Source: Clostridia bacterium (GTDB lineage Bacteria; Bacillota; Clostridia; TANB77; CAG-508). From it: a stretch of 64,000 nt of DNA. Shown here one piece after another: positions 1 to 8,787 of the stretch. The stretch's first letter is position 1. Each line of letters opens with the position of its first letter. A model generated the notes under the pieces. The model saw only the letters and a program-made list of their open reading frames with translations, made no database searches and was not told the DNA's origin. The position numbers and the translations under genes were made by a program. The stretch lies in assembly GCA_900759015.1 (NCBI GenBank), contig CAAEUE010000002.1, positions 134,381-198,380 of the forward strand. The letters are read 5' to 3'.

Positions 1-261
1 TATTAATAACGATACTAATAAACATTGTACAAATACATTTGAGGCAATATTTATATTTCTTTTTTTAGTATAAATTACCGTTCCATATACATATATTATC
101 CCTGCTATGCAAAGCATTGACCAATGGTTTGTTTTATCTACAAGAACATTTATAATTAGCAAAATATTAATAATAATTATAGATATTGCTATTGATGCAA
201 TTAAGATTATATTATTTCTTTTTATATTAGATAATTTTGGATATAACATATTAAACACCAT
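1..261 (-). CDS. DUF6320-like membrane protein, partial (C-terminus outside window)
   Basis: An open frame on the minus strand runs off the left edge of the window. It begins MVFNMLYPKLSN at 261 (alternative ATG at 249) and overlaps the end of the upstream acyltransferase gene by 11 nt. After a short polar start it shows hydrophobic stretches (IILIASIAISIIII, then WSMLCIAGIIYVYG). The 'YPK..N..RNN' start followed by membrane helices, and its place behind an alpha/beta hydrolase and an HxxxDG acyltransferase, match my memory of DUF6320 operons in Firmicutes. The usual N-terminal zinc ribbon is absent here. The identification rests mainly on gene order. Confidence 0.6.
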   Translation of the reverse strand, partial: MVFNMLYPKLSNIKRNNIILIASIAISIIIINILLIINVLVDKTNHWSMLCIAGIIYVYGTVIYTKKRNINIASNVFVQCLLVSLLI

Positions 262-1522
262 TACTTTCTATTTCAACATGAATTCCTAATTCTTCTAAAA
301 TCTTTTTAAATTCATCTTCTATCTTTGTTTGCATTAATATTGATGTAAATGTAAAAAACATTTTATCTTCGTATGAACATGTTGAACATTTTATTTTTTC
401 AACTCTCTCTGGAGCAATTAAAAAGAAAAAGTCTTCTATGTATTTTTGATAATCTGCAATAATACCAATTCTACCGATATTTGAAAAAGTAGTTGTCGTA
501 TATTTTCTAATTTCTAAATAACTTAATCTTACAAATATTTGCTTCATAAATAATGGAATTATTCTTATAAAGAAGTTATTTCCTAGTTTAACATTTAATG
601 ACATTGTTTTCATTACTTCTTCTGGTTTTAATAAATTTTCAAAATCTGATTTTACCAATTTTAAAACATCATCTAAATTATTAAAATCAACCTTTTTACC
701 ATCTGCTGTAACTGTTATATAGGAAAAGAAATTACTTAATGTCTTGGATTTAAAATACTTTTTCAAATTTACAGGTACACAAATTTTTATAGGCTTATTA
801 CTAGTAGTATTCTTCATGTTGCCTAAATAAATAGCCTTTATTAATACCGCTGTTAAAAATTGAGTAATAGTAACTTCCTTTTGCTTACTAATTTCTTTTA
901 ACTTAGTTAAATCTATAATTTCATGCGTTGCTCTTATAGCTTCAAATGGAATCTTTCTTCCTTTTAAAATATATGCCTTTTTACTTATAGAATTATTCTT
1001 AGCTTTTTTATTATAATTTTTTAAATAGCTATCTTCTATATTAAAATCAAATTTTCTGTCTGTTCTTACTACATTTTTAAAGTCTTTTGCATATTCTATT
1101 TCTATATATTGATAAACTATTTCTTTAAAAAATTGTACTGCACTATTTCCATCTGTTAATGAATGAAAAATATCTATATTGATTTTCCTATCAAAATAAG
1201 TAACTTTAAATAAATAATCATTATTGGTGTTTGGATCAATATATTTGCATGGATAATCTTTTTCTTCTTCTATTACTATTTTTTTATCATTATACTCAAA
1301 ATAATACCAAAAAAATCCTTTTCTTAATCTTACTTTAAAGAATTCAAATTTGTTAAGTGCATTATTTACAGCTTTTTCTAATAGTTTTGGACTAACTTTA
1401 TCCTTCATTACAGCAGATATTCTAAAAACACTACTATATTTTCTGCTAGAAGATAATGGAAATATCTTAGCAGAATTATCAAGTCTTCTCCAAACTAATT
1501 CCTTCTTTTCTTTTCTTCTCAT
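251..1522 (-). CDS. Condensation/acyltransferase-fold protein (alcohol acetyltransferase-like)
   Basis: A 423-aa protein of the chloramphenicol-acetyltransferase/condensation fold. The active-site HxxxDG motif is visible as HSLTDG at about residues 120-125. The C-terminal half has the second-subdomain pattern of wax-ester/alcohol acyltransferases (KICVPVNLKKYF, then SYITVTADG). It probably moves an acyl group onto an alcohol or amine; the substrate is unknown. It lies 11 nt downstream of an alpha/beta hydrolase gene and overlaps the DUF6320-like gene, so the three are one operon, possibly for synthesis and turnover of an ester or lipid. Confidence 0.75.
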   Translation of the reverse strand: MRRKEKKELVWRRLDNSAKIFPLSSSRKYSSVFRISAVMKDKVSPKLLEKAVNNALNKFEFFKVRLRKGFFWYYFEYNDKKIVIEEEKDYPCKYIDPNTNNDYLFKVTYFDRKINIDIFHSLTDGNSAVQFFKEIVYQYIEIEYAKDFKNVVRTDRKFDFNIEDSYLKNYNKKAKNNSISKKAYILKGRKIPFEAIRATHEIIDLTKLKEISKQKEVTITQFLTAVLIKAIYLGNMKNTTSNKPIKICVPVNLKKYFKSKTLSNFFSYITVTADGKKVDFNNLDDVLKLVKSDFENLLKPEEVMKTMSLNVKLGNNFFIRIIPLFMKQIFVRLSYLEIRKYTTTTFSNIGRIGIIADYQKYIEDFFFLIAPERVEKIKCSTCSYEDKMFFTFTSILMQTKIEDEFKKILEELGIHVEIESNGV

Positions 1523-1533
1523 TTTATAGCTCC

Positions 1534-2442
1534 TTAATTATTTTTTAATAATTCTATCATTTGTTTATAAGGCTCTTGAACTAGTGGGTCATTTTCTTTG
1601 TCCTTGTATTTATATAAAAGCCAAATATGTGTTGCTCGTTCTGTTTCATAAACATTAATATTAGTTCCAACTTTTTCCGCTCTTTCTTTTAATACTCCCA
1701 CATCTGCATTTAATATATCATATGTCCCTGTAAAAATAGACACATTTTGTAATTTATCTAATGGTCCATCTACAGGATTTACTAAATAACTATCTATTCC
1801 ATCTTTTCCTGCATAATTTTCGCCAGCTAATTTTAGTGCTGCTTTATTAAGCATAGGATCATTTTCTTCTATTTCTGCAATTTTAGGATTATTCATCCTT
1901 ACATCTAACCATGGTGATATTAGTATTGTTTGGTTTGGCATAGCTATATTTTCTTCTCCCATTTTTTCTACTAAAGCTAATGCTAATCCTCCACCAGCGG
2001 AATCTCCCATTACTACCAAATTAGATGATTCCACTTGCTGTATAACTTTTTTATAAAGTGATTCCATCATTTCGATAGTATCTTTATAATTATATTTTGG
2101 AGTAAGTGGATAATCTGGAAGTATTATTGTACAACCCAATTGATTTATAATATCTCCACATGTTTTCCAATGCTCTTTTTCTAAATCTGCAACATACGAG
2201 CCACCATGAACATACATTATCACTAAATCATTTGTTACACCTTTTTCGGGCTTAATTACATATACTGGTCTATTTTCTATTTCATATTTACTTAAATTAT
2301 ATTCCTTTTTGATGTATCCCGGTACTTTTGCTTTTATGTCTCCTTTAAATAAATATATAATTAACACTACTGCACATATTGTTCCAATTAATATTATAGC
2401 TAATAATATTTTAACTATAACAAATAATTTTGCTGTTGTCAT
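1534..2442 (-). CDS. Alpha/beta hydrolase, hormone-sensitive-lipase type, membrane-anchored
   Basis: A 302-aa esterase/lipase. An N-terminal hydrophobic helix (residues 5-30) anchors it to the membrane. The oxyanion-hole motif HGGSY is at 79-83, the nucleophile elbow GDSAGG at 146-151 (Ser148), and the likely catalytic Asp242 (GTYDIL) and His272 (THIW) follow. This is the Abhydrolase_3 (HSL) arrangement. It is the first gene of the operon with the acyltransferase and the DUF6320-like protein, and it is preceded by a good ribosome site (AAGGAAGAAAAATG). It probably hydrolyses a short-chain ester outside the membrane; the substrate is not known. Confidence 0.85.
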   Translation of the reverse strand: MTTAKLFVIVKILLAIILIGTICAVVLIIYLFKGDIKAKVPGYIKKEYNLSKYEIENRPVYVIKPEKGVTNDLVIMYVHGGSYVADLEKEHWKTCGDIINQLGCTIILPDYPLTPKYNYKDTIEMMESLYKKVIQQVESSNLVVMGDSAGGGLALALVEKMGEENIAMPNQTILISPWLDVRMNNPKIAEIEENDPMLNKAALKLAGENYAGKDGIDSYLVNPVDGPLDKLQNVSIFTGTYDILNADVGVLKERAEKVGTNINVYETERATHIWLLYKYKDKENDPLVQEPYKQMIELLKNN

Positions 2443-2526
2443 TTTTCTTCCTTCCTTATTTGCCTTGCTCTAATTTATGTCTTATATTTTATCATATTTT
2501 ATCTAGTTGTAAAATAATTAAATAGA

Positions 2527-2563
2527 AAAATCACTTATCTCTTAAAAAGAAATAAGTGATTTT
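2527..2563 (-). terminator. Intrinsic terminator after the 192-aa orphan gene
   Basis: A perfect 12-bp stem (2527-2538 with 2552-2563) is followed on the minus strand by a T-rich run. It separates the orphan gene upstream from the hydrolase operon downstream. Confidence 0.8.
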
Positions 2564-2585
2564 GCAGAGGTTATAAAATGCTTAA

Positions 2586-3164
2586 TTAAACAGTTTCATT
2601 TTTACTGGCCATTTCTTTAATAATAGGCCATAATTCAAACGGTGCATCTTCGATGCTATCGTTTTCTAAATAATAGCCTCCTTCGAACTTTTCTGGAACC
2701 ATAAAACGGTCTTCTCTTATATTATAAATCTGCACATTTTCTATCGATGGCTCATTATTATTTTCAGTAGCTGGATATATTATTCCTTCTACATAAAAAT
2801 ACATATCTTTTAATTCGTCTTCATCATATTGCTCTTCCAATATTCTCTGCCCAATTTTGCAGTCTAAGAACATTATGAATTCTTTGTCTATATCGGTGCG
2901 GTAAAACTCCACCTCACTCACAACTGAATCTGAATCAATCTCGTAGTCAAAATATCCTTCAATTGGATTAAACCACCTAATATCTTCAGGCTTCAAAAGA
3001 ACAGCGTCTTCATTTTTATCCTCTGGTACAAATACCATTTCAATATTTTCTTGCTTAAGTTCTTTCGAAAGACTTGGGCAAAGTTTTCTCACTTTGCGAT
3101 TATCCTCTGTAAACAGATAAGCTGTTTGCAACCGGATAATTGATATTTCTGTAAATTTCTTCAT
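2586..3164 (-). CDS. Orphan 192-aa acidic soluble protein
   Basis: I do not recognise this protein. It has no signal peptide or membrane helix, is rich in Glu/Asp, and reads like a compact alpha/beta domain. Its codon use is richer in G and C than its neighbours, including an in-frame CGG arginine codon at 3132-3134, which the AT-rich native genes here avoid. It has its own promoter (3221-3249) and terminator (2527-2563), so it is a self-contained one-gene unit, probably acquired by transfer. The ribosome site is GGAGGGG just before ATG 3164. Confidence 0.7.
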   Translation of the reverse strand: MKKFTEISIIRLQTAYLFTEDNRKVRKLCPSLSKELKQENIEMVFVPEDKNEDAVLLKPEDIRWFNPIEGYFDYEIDSDSVVSEVEFYRTDIDKEFIMFLDCKIGQRILEEQYDEDELKDMYFYVEGIIYPATENNNEPSIENVQIYNIREDRFMVPEKFEGGYYLENDSIEDAPFELWPIIKEMASKNETV

Positions 3165-3220
3165 TTTCTACCCCTCCATATATAACCTCTGCATTTGCAA
3201 ATTATTTTTGCGTGAATTTA

Positions 3221-3249
3221 ATTATATTCCCTTCATAAAGCTTGGTCAA
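3221..3249 (-). promoter_or_regulatory. SigA-type promoter of the 192-aa orphan gene
   Basis: On the minus strand TTGACC (3244-3249) and TATAAT (3221-3226) are separated by 17 bp, about 55 bp upstream of the start codon. The stretch 3250-3381 upstream holds no gene. Its only visible structure is a short perfect palindrome at 3361-3378. Confidence 0.7.
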
Positions 3250-3381
3250 TGTTTTTTATCTAATTCTTAACTACGAGTATAAGAAAAATAGCTTCGCCTC
3301 ATGTACAGATTACTTCGCAATTGCACGGACATAAGTAACTTAACCTTGTTATATATACGTAAAAATCTGTCGATTTTTCCT

Positions 3382-3422
3382 ATATAATAAAAAAAGACCA
3401 TCTAAAATTAGATAGGTCTCTT
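3382..3422 (-). terminator. Intrinsic terminator after the serpin-like gene
   Basis: A hairpin with stem arms near 3395-3404 and 3409-3419 is followed on the minus strand by seven T residues. It lies just past the stop codon at 3432. Confidence 0.8.
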
Positions 3423-3431
3423 GAGCATAAT

Positions 3432-4550
3432 TTATTTTTGAAAGTCCTCTATATCAGATACATTTAATGCAAAATATGGTAATTCTTTATCTTTTTCTTT
3501 TAAAAATATTACAAATGAATCATTAAAAGAAAAATCTCTAATATCTTGTGGCTCTACTGCATTTGTTGTTACAGCCATACCAGCTTCGCTAGTTAATTTT
3601 GCACCTTCTTTGTTTAATTCAAATTCAATAGTTTGCATTGCTTTTTCTATTGTTAATTTTTCACCATTAACATCTTCAAATTCTTTATCTTCTAAATCTG
3701 TATATTCTTTTTCGGAATTAATACTAATTTCTGGAACTTGCAAAATTTCAGCTTCTTCTAATGAATTATTTCCCGTATAATTAATTCTTTCATTAGTTAT
3801 TTTTTCCCAAATCTGATTAAAATTTTGTATTGTATTTGTTCTACATAAAATTATTTCATCATTTGTTGTAGTTGCTATTGATATAGCTTTATCCTTTTCG
3901 TTGTTATAATATAATACACTAACCTGGCTTCTTGCTTCTGAATTAGAGTTTGCTTTTAAGCCAAAGTAACTTGTTTTAGTATCTTTTCCTGCAAAATCTC
4001 CTGTTTCTAAATCATCAAAAGGTGTTGCAAATTTTAAATCTTTTACAAGCATTGCATATATTAGATATTTTTTAGCATTTGAATCTGTGTTCCAATTAAA
4101 ATTATTTATAAAATCACTTGTTTTTCCAAATTTATTATTTAAATCTGTTTCTATTTGTGTTTTTAATTCTGGCGAGATTACTCCATAAGTTTTATAATAA
4201 TCTTCTTCTGAAATCATATCTGCTGAAAAAGCAGATTTATTAAGGTTATCTACACAATCTAATTGAGGAGAAAATTCTATATCTTGCTTAACAATCTCAT
4301 TTTTTAAATCATTCCAAACTATTTGAAATGTACCACACCACATAGTATTTCCTTTTACCTTATCGACTAATGTTGGAACTATTTTCACATCATCTTCTTC
4401 GGACGTAAAAACTGGTGCAATTGTATTTTGAATAATATCTTGTGCTTTTTCTGCAATCTGATCATTATATTTACCTATTAAAACTATAATTGCAACGATT
4501 ATAGCTATTAGAACAATAAAAAGAACTATATTGACTTTTTTATTTTCCAT
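3432..4550 (-). CDS. Membrane-anchored protein with serpin-like C-terminus
   Basis: A 372-aa protein with one N-terminal membrane helix (about residues 7-26) and a large extracytoplasmic domain. I chose ATG 4550 because GAGGTG lies 6 nt upstream; the in-frame ATG at 4574 has no ribosome site. The last 80 residues have two features of serpins: a hinge-like segment (LNKEGAKLTSEAGMAVT, compare the serpin consensus DEeGTEAAAAT), then a strand-rich ending with FNDSFVIFLKEK (compare rPFlFlIrd). This suggests a divergent or degenerate serpin-fold protein, but the core is not obvious by eye. It lies upstream of a VanY-type peptidase gene in the same direction. Confidence 0.55.
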   Translation of the reverse strand: MENKKVNIVLFIVLIAIIVAIIVLIGKYNDQIAEKAQDIIQNTIAPVFTSEEDDVKIVPTLVDKVKGNTMWCGTFQIVWNDLKNEIVKQDIEFSPQLDCVDNLNKSAFSADMISEEDYYKTYGVISPELKTQIETDLNNKFGKTSDFINNFNWNTDSNAKKYLIYAMLVKDLKFATPFDDLETGDFAGKDTKTSYFGLKANSNSEARSQVSVLYYNNEKDKAISIATTTNDEIILCRTNTIQNFNQIWEKITNERINYTGNNSLEEAEILQVPEISINSEKEYTDLEDKEFEDVNGEKLTIEKAMQTIEFELNKEGAKLTSEAGMAVTTNAVEPQDIRDFSFNDSFVIFLKEKDKELPYFALNVSDIEDFQK

Positions 4551-4595
4551 ATTTTTCACCTCATTTTTTGCCATTATACCAATATTGCAATATTT

Positions 4596-5279
4596 TTACA
4601 ATACTCTATTTATGTATTCTTCTAAACATTCCCCTGTATTTTTCATCTCTTTTGCAATAGCTTTTCCTACATATCTGTAATGCCATTCCTCGTTAGAAAC
4701 TTTTGTTATATCAATTTTATCTTTAGGATATCTTAATATAAAACCATATTTGTAACTATTAGCATTTAGCCATTCCCACATAGGTTCATTATCTTCTGGA
4801 TTTCTAGGATTACTAAAATCTATTGCAAGTCCAGTTTCGTGTTCAGAATACCCTGGTTTTTGAACTTCAGAATTTGTTTTTTCTACTGCTTCTTTTTCTG
4901 TCATACCTTCGTTCTTATATGCTTTAATTCTTCTATCATATATATCTTGTTGCTCTTCTTTATCTCTATAAGCAGTATTTATATTTAAATTAATTCCAGC
5001 TTTTTTAGCATCTTTAAACATATTATCTAGATCATTAATAATTCTACTATCAACTAAATACCCATTATATTCTACTAAATTTGCTATATAATCGTCTGGT
5101 ATTTTATTAGTTCCATTTACCAAAACAACATTCATATTATCCTCTACTTCCATAGTATTTGTATTTATTGCATATGTACCAACTTGTATATAACCTTCTT
5201 GATGCAAAAATACCAATATACCAATAAAAATTATAATAAGAATTATTTTTGATGAATTCTTCTTTTTCTTTTTTTTCAT
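4596..5279 (-). CDS. VanY-type D-alanyl-D-alanine carboxypeptidase (M15B)
   Basis: A 227-aa protein. A lysine-rich start and one membrane helix (residues 11-26) are followed by an extracytoplasmic M15B domain. Zinc-ligand motifs are visible: SEHETGLAIDFS (His147, Asp154) and EEWHYRY (His200, with the catalytic Glu just before). The upstream AYRDKEEQQ segment is also typical. The family removes the terminal D-Ala from peptidoglycan stem peptides. All key residues are present, so it should be active. Confidence 0.9.
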   Translation of the reverse strand: MKKKKKKNSSKIILIIIFIGILVFLHQEGYIQVGTYAINTNTMEVEDNMNVVLVNGTNKIPDDYIANLVEYNGYLVDSRIINDLDNMFKDAKKAGINLNINTAYRDKEEQQDIYDRRIKAYKNEGMTEKEAVEKTNSEVQKPGYSEHETGLAIDFSNPRNPEDNEPMWEWLNANSYKYGFILRYPKDKIDITKVSNEEWHYRYVGKAIAKEMKNTGECLEEYINRVL

Positions 5280-5294
5280 TATGTATTTCTCCTT

Positions 5295-5324
5295 AAAAAG
5301 CCCATATTTACATATGGACTTTTA
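5295..5324 (-). terminator. Intrinsic terminator after the CofE-like gene
   Basis: Near-perfect inverted arms around a TTTACA-like loop are followed by a T run on the minus strand. It sits between the CofE-like gene and the VanY-like gene. Confidence 0.75.
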
Positions 5325-5333
5325 ATGTTTAAA

Positions 5334-6044
5334 TTATTCTTTATTTGCAGATTTTTTTCTAATTAATATTAATGGTGTTTGCTCTTGTCCTTGTCCTGTT
5401 GGATTATCTTTTATTAATCCTTTTAATTCTTCATCTGTTAATTTGATATCATCAGAGTGACCAATTACTTCTTGTCCTAAATCATTAGCATCAACAATCA
5501 TACAAGAAATTCCTAATTTATCATGAATTTCGTTGCACACTTTTGATGGATTTTCTGGTAATAAAATTCCTATATCTCCATATTCCTTCCATACATGATC
5601 ATAAAAGCCATCTAATCCACTTACTTCTTGTCCAACTATTTCGTAAAATACTCCTTTTTTACCAAATAACTTTGTAACAGCACTTGCCAAACTTGCCCAT
5701 AGTACTTTTAATAGACCTACTTGATTAATAGCAAATTGCATTTTTATTGGTTCACCAACACCTACCCCTGCAGTAGTTTTATGTGCAAATTTTGATAAAA
5801 ATTTCGCCCAAAATCCTACTTTTATATCTTCTCTTTTTAATACTCTATTTTGACATAATGCGATTATTTTTTCACTGCTTGATATTATATCTCCCTCTTG
5901 ATATATTGGTGAAACATATTCTTTAAATAAATCTATATAACTATCTCCTTGTTTTACAAATCTTGTTTTAATTGCATGTCTTAAATAAACTTCTCCATTA
6001 ACCTCTATTTCTACATTTTTTCCTTCATTAGCATGAAATTCCAT
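5334..6044 (-). CDS. F420-0:gamma-glutamyl ligase-like (CofE-like) protein
   Basis: A 236-aa protein resembling the CofE fold: an early IKTRFVKQGDSY segment, IISSSEKIIALCQ (compare 'ivvSseKvvaiaeGr'), and later GILLPENPSKVCNEI and IVDANDLGQEVIGHS. In archaea and actinobacteria CofE adds glutamate to F420, but many Firmicutes that lack F420 genes carry this homologue with unknown function. It stands alone with its own terminator. The family call is good; the F420 activity should not be assumed. Confidence 0.75.
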   Translation of the reverse strand: MEFHANEGKNVEIEVNGEVYLRHAIKTRFVKQGDSYIDLFKEYVSPIYQEGDIISSSEKIIALCQNRVLKREDIKVGFWAKFLSKFAHKTTAGVGVGEPIKMQFAINQVGLLKVLWASLASAVTKLFGKKGVFYEIVGQEVSGLDGFYDHVWKEYGDIGILLPENPSKVCNEIHDKLGISCMIVDANDLGQEVIGHSDDIKLTDEELKGLIKDNPTGQGQEQTPLILIRKKSANKE

Positions 6045-6108
6045 TGTAATCCACCTTTCTTTCGTTTGTTTTTGTTATTTTATCCCTATTCTATATTTTT
6101 TTCAATAC

Positions 6109-6471
6109 TTAAAATAGTTTTATTATATATATTATTATTTGATATATGATATTTATTTGGGCAATACCAGCTAATGTTCCAGTTATTAACCTTCTAAAAT
6201 TAGTAGATTCCCTTATTTTTTTAAATTGAATATACCAATCTAAAAACATTATTCCTAAAAATATAAAATCTAAATATATTGGGATATTAACTTTTATAAA
6301 AATAAATATTATAGAAATAATTTGCCCCAATAATATTCCTGTACATCTACTACATATAGGAAACTGAAATTCTCCTATTTTAAAACTTCTATCTTCTCTT
6401 TGATGACAACCACACCTATTTCCTAGACGCATAGACCATGCCCATATTTTTCTTTGTGTACTCTTTTTCAT
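6109..6471 (-). CDS. DUF2085 small membrane protein
   Basis: A 120-aa membrane protein with the DUF2085 signature: CHQREDRSF near residue 22, then FPICSRCTGILLG near 37-49, followed by about three hydrophobic helices. The conserved Cys/His residues suggest metal binding, but the role is unknown. Its ATG overlaps the stop of the upstream zinc-ribbon gene as TAATG, so the two are probably translated together. Confidence 0.85.
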   Translation of the reverse strand: MKKSTQRKIWAWSMRLGNRCGCHQREDRSFKIGEFQFPICSRCTGILLGQIISIIFIFIKVNIPIYLDFIFLGIMFLDWYIQFKKIRESTNFRRLITGTLAGIAQINIIYQIIIYIIKLF

Positions 6472-6677
6472 TAAAATCTATTCCCGCAATCATTACATAT
6501 ATTTGTTGTTTTAGTAGTTGTTGTTGTATCTCCAGTATTACATAAGCCACACAATATTCCTGGCCATCCAAACAGTAAATAGCCACAACACGCGTCTCCG
6601 CCATCAAAACCTTTGGTATGTGTATTAGTATTTACAATACTCGATATATTTTCGCTTCCACATCTTGGACATCTCAT
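6471..6677 (-). CDS. Small zinc-ribbon protein
   Basis: A 68-aa protein with an N-terminal CPRCGS pair and a C-terminal CNDCGN pair forming a zinc ribbon, with a short cysteine- and glycine-rich hydrophobic segment between (CCGYLLFGWPGILCGLC). I start at ATG 6677 because GGGAGG lies 7 nt upstream; a longer in-frame start adds a low-complexity leader with no ribosome site. It is translationally coupled to the DUF2085 gene, so it probably acts with it at the membrane. Confidence 0.8.
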   Translation of the reverse strand: MRCPRCGSENISSIVNTNTHTKGFDGGDACCGYLLFGWPGILCGLCNTGDTTTTTKTTNICNDCGNRF

Positions 6678-6803
6678 ATATTTTCCTCCCAATTTTTTTC
6701 TAATTATATATATATTATGTAAAAAAATCAATTAATGTTTTCTTAATTCTTGTATATTAGGTTCATAAATGTTAAAATAAGTTTCGAAAGGAGCAGACTA
6801 TAT

Positions 6804-7169
6804 ATGTACAAAAAAGATTGGTTATTAAATCAAATAGATGATTTAGTTGAATTTTTAGCAAAAGTATTCTTAAATCAAACTTCAACAGAATATCTTCCAG
6901 AAAATATTGTAAATTCAACTTCTGATGAATTATATAATTCACTTGATAAATTAATTTGTGAAAAGAAAATTAATGAAGCAGAAAATTTATTATTTGATAA
7001 AATAGAAGTTCAAAATCCTAAGCATCTTGCAATAGCTATAAATTTTTACGATAAACTTAATAAATTACCAGATGAAACTTTAGAAGAAGCTAATTATTCA
7101 AGAGAAGAAATAAATCAAGGATTAAACGATATTTTAGATAAATTTGGAATTAAAATAGATTTAAAATAG
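6804..7169 (+). CDS. DUF6483 family protein
   Basis: A 121-aa helical protein beginning MYKKDWLLNQIDDLVEFLAK, which matches my memory of the DUF6483 start. I chose ATG 6804 because AAAGGAG lies about 10 nt upstream; the longer frame from 6750 has no ribosome site. No membrane helix or signal. It is a single gene with its own terminator immediately downstream, divergent from the zinc-ribbon/DUF2085 pair. Function unknown. Confidence 0.7.
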   Translation: MYKKDWLLNQIDDLVEFLAKVFLNQTSTEYLPENIVNSTSDELYNSLDKLICEKKINEAENLLFDKIEVQNPKHLAIAINFYDKLNKLPDETLEEANYSREEINQGLNDILDKFGIKIDLK

Positions 7170-7205
7170 CTCATTTATATAAAATAAATGAGCTGTTTTT
7201 TATTT
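7168..7205 (+). terminator. Intrinsic terminator after the DUF6483 gene
   Basis: A perfect 10-bp stem (7168-7177 with 7185-7194) overlaps the stop codon and is followed by a T run. Confidence 0.85.
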
Positions 7206-7263
7206 TATAAATTTTTCTTTAATCTACATGTATAGCAACCTAGATTTCTTAATTTACTATATT

Positions 7264-8040
7264 TTATCCTAATGCTACATCTAAAATCATCATTATTACA
7301 AAACCTAAGGCTACACCAATTGTTCCAATGTTAGTATGTTCTCCTGCTTGTGATTCTGGTATTAATTCTTCTACAACTACATAAATCATTGCGCCTGCAG
7401 CAAATGCTAAAATATATGGTAATATTGGAACCACTGCATTAGTAAATAATATTGCAACAACTGCTGCTATTGGCTCTACAATTCCTGAAAGAGTTCCATA
7501 TAAAAATGCTCTTCCTTTAGAAATACCTTCTGCCTTTAATGGCATAGATATTATCGCACCTTCTGGGAAATTCTGTATAGCCATTCCTACTGCCAACACT
7601 ATAGCACCAGCTATAGTCATACCTGTATTTCCAATTAATACTCCAGCAAATACAACTCCTGTCGCCATTCCTTCTGGTATATTATGAATAGTAACTGCCA
7701 ATACTAATTTTGTAGTTTTCTTTAAATTTGATTCCAACCCTTCAGCTTTTTCTGTTTCTAAATGCTGATGTGGTACTAATGTATCTAAAATTAACAAAAA
7801 TATAATTCCTAACATAAAACCAACTGCAACTGGAACCCATGCAAATTTTCCAGCTGTCATATCTAATGCTGGCATTAATAATGACCATATTGACGCTGCC
7901 ATCATTACTCCTGCAGCAAAACCTAATAATAATTTTTGAACTTTTTTATTTATTTCCTTTTTTCTCATAAAAAATACTAAACCAGAACCTAATGTTGTTC
8001 CTAAAAAAGGAATTAGTACCCCTATAATTATATTACTCAT
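7264..8040 (-). CDS. ZIP-family divalent metal transporter
   Basis: A 258-aa polytopic membrane protein with about eight helices. The two ZIP metal-site motifs are present: HNIPEG at 119-124 and QNFPEG at 156-161, separated by one helix as in ZupT/GufA-type importers. A histidine-containing cytoplasmic loop (HQHLETEKAEG) follows helix 3. It should import zinc or iron. Single gene with AGGAGGACAT before the ATG; no obvious metalloregulator site was seen. Confidence 0.9.
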   Translation of the reverse strand: MSNIIIGVLIPFLGTTLGSGLVFFMRKKEINKKVQKLLLGFAAGVMMAASIWSLLMPALDMTAGKFAWVPVAVGFMLGIIFLLILDTLVPHQHLETEKAEGLESNLKKTTKLVLAVTIHNIPEGMATGVVFAGVLIGNTGMTIAGAIVLAVGMAIQNFPEGAIISMPLKAEGISKGRAFLYGTLSGIVEPIAAVVAILFTNAVVPILPYILAFAAGAMIYVVVEELIPESQAGEHTNIGTIGVALGFVIMMILDVALG

Positions 8041-8178
8041 TATGTCCTCCTCTACATTTTAATAATATTTTTCTTTTTTATTATAACGCAGATGTTTTTT
8101 ATATACAATTTTATTTTTTGCAATATATATTTTTTTATGTTAAAATTTTTTTGATATTATTTATTTTGGAGGTTTTTT

Positions 8179-8733
8179 ATGACAGAAAAAGAAAAAGCAA
8201 AAAATGGTGAATTATATAATCCTATGTTTGATGAAGAATTAATAAATGAACGTTTTAAAGTTAAAGATTTATGTTTTAAATACAATAATACTATTCCTTC
8301 TAATGTAGAAGAAAGAAATTCTATCTTAAAACAAATCTTATCTACTACTGATGAGACTACAGTCGTTGAGCAACCTTTCGTTTGCGATTATGGATATAAT
8401 ATTTATTTTGGGAAAAATTTTTATGCTAATCACAATTTAATAATTCTTGATACTACTACTGTAAAATTTGGTGATAACGTTTTTATTGGTCCAAATTGTG
8501 GATTTTATACTGCAGGCCATCCTGTAGATGTTAACAAAAGAAATTCTGGGTTAGAATATGCTAAACCTATAACAGTTGGAAATAATGTTTGGTTTGGTGG
8601 AAATGTTGTCGTACTACCTGGAGTTACAATTGGTGATAATACTATAATAGGAGCAGGTAGTATTGTTACAAAGGATATTCCTTCAAATGTAATCGCAGTT
8701 GGAAATCCATGTAATGTTATAAAAGAAATTTAA
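8179..8733 (+). CDS. Sugar O-acetyltransferase (Maa/LacA type)
   Basis: A 184-aa protein of full family length. The N-terminal Mac domain starts EKAKNGELYNPMFDEELINER, and the left-handed beta-helix follows with hexapeptide repeats, ending GVTIGDNTIIGAG...IPSNVIAVGNP. The catalytic His lies in YTAGHPVD. It transfers acetyl from acetyl-CoA to maltose, glucose or a related sugar. Ribosome site GGAGGTTTTTT before ATG. It converges with the DUF5050 gene on a shared terminator. Confidence 0.9.
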   Translation: MTEKEKAKNGELYNPMFDEELINERFKVKDLCFKYNNTIPSNVEERNSILKQILSTTDETTVVEQPFVCDYGYNIYFGKNFYANHNLIILDTTTVKFGDNVFIGPNCGFYTAGHPVDVNKRNSGLEYAKPITVGNNVWFGGNVVVLPGVTIGDNTIIGAGSIVTKDIPSNVIAVGNPCNVIKEI

Positions 8734-8736
8734 AAT

Positions 8737-8784
8737 AAAGCACCTAATTAATAACAGTTTATACTGTATTTAAAGGTGCTTTTT
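8737..8784. terminator. Shared terminator between convergent genes
   Basis: AAAGCACCT at 8737-8745 pairs with AGGTGCTTT at 8774-8782, with an inner small hairpin. T and A runs lie on both sides, so it can end transcription from either direction. Confidence 0.8.
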
Positions 8785-8787
8785 AAT

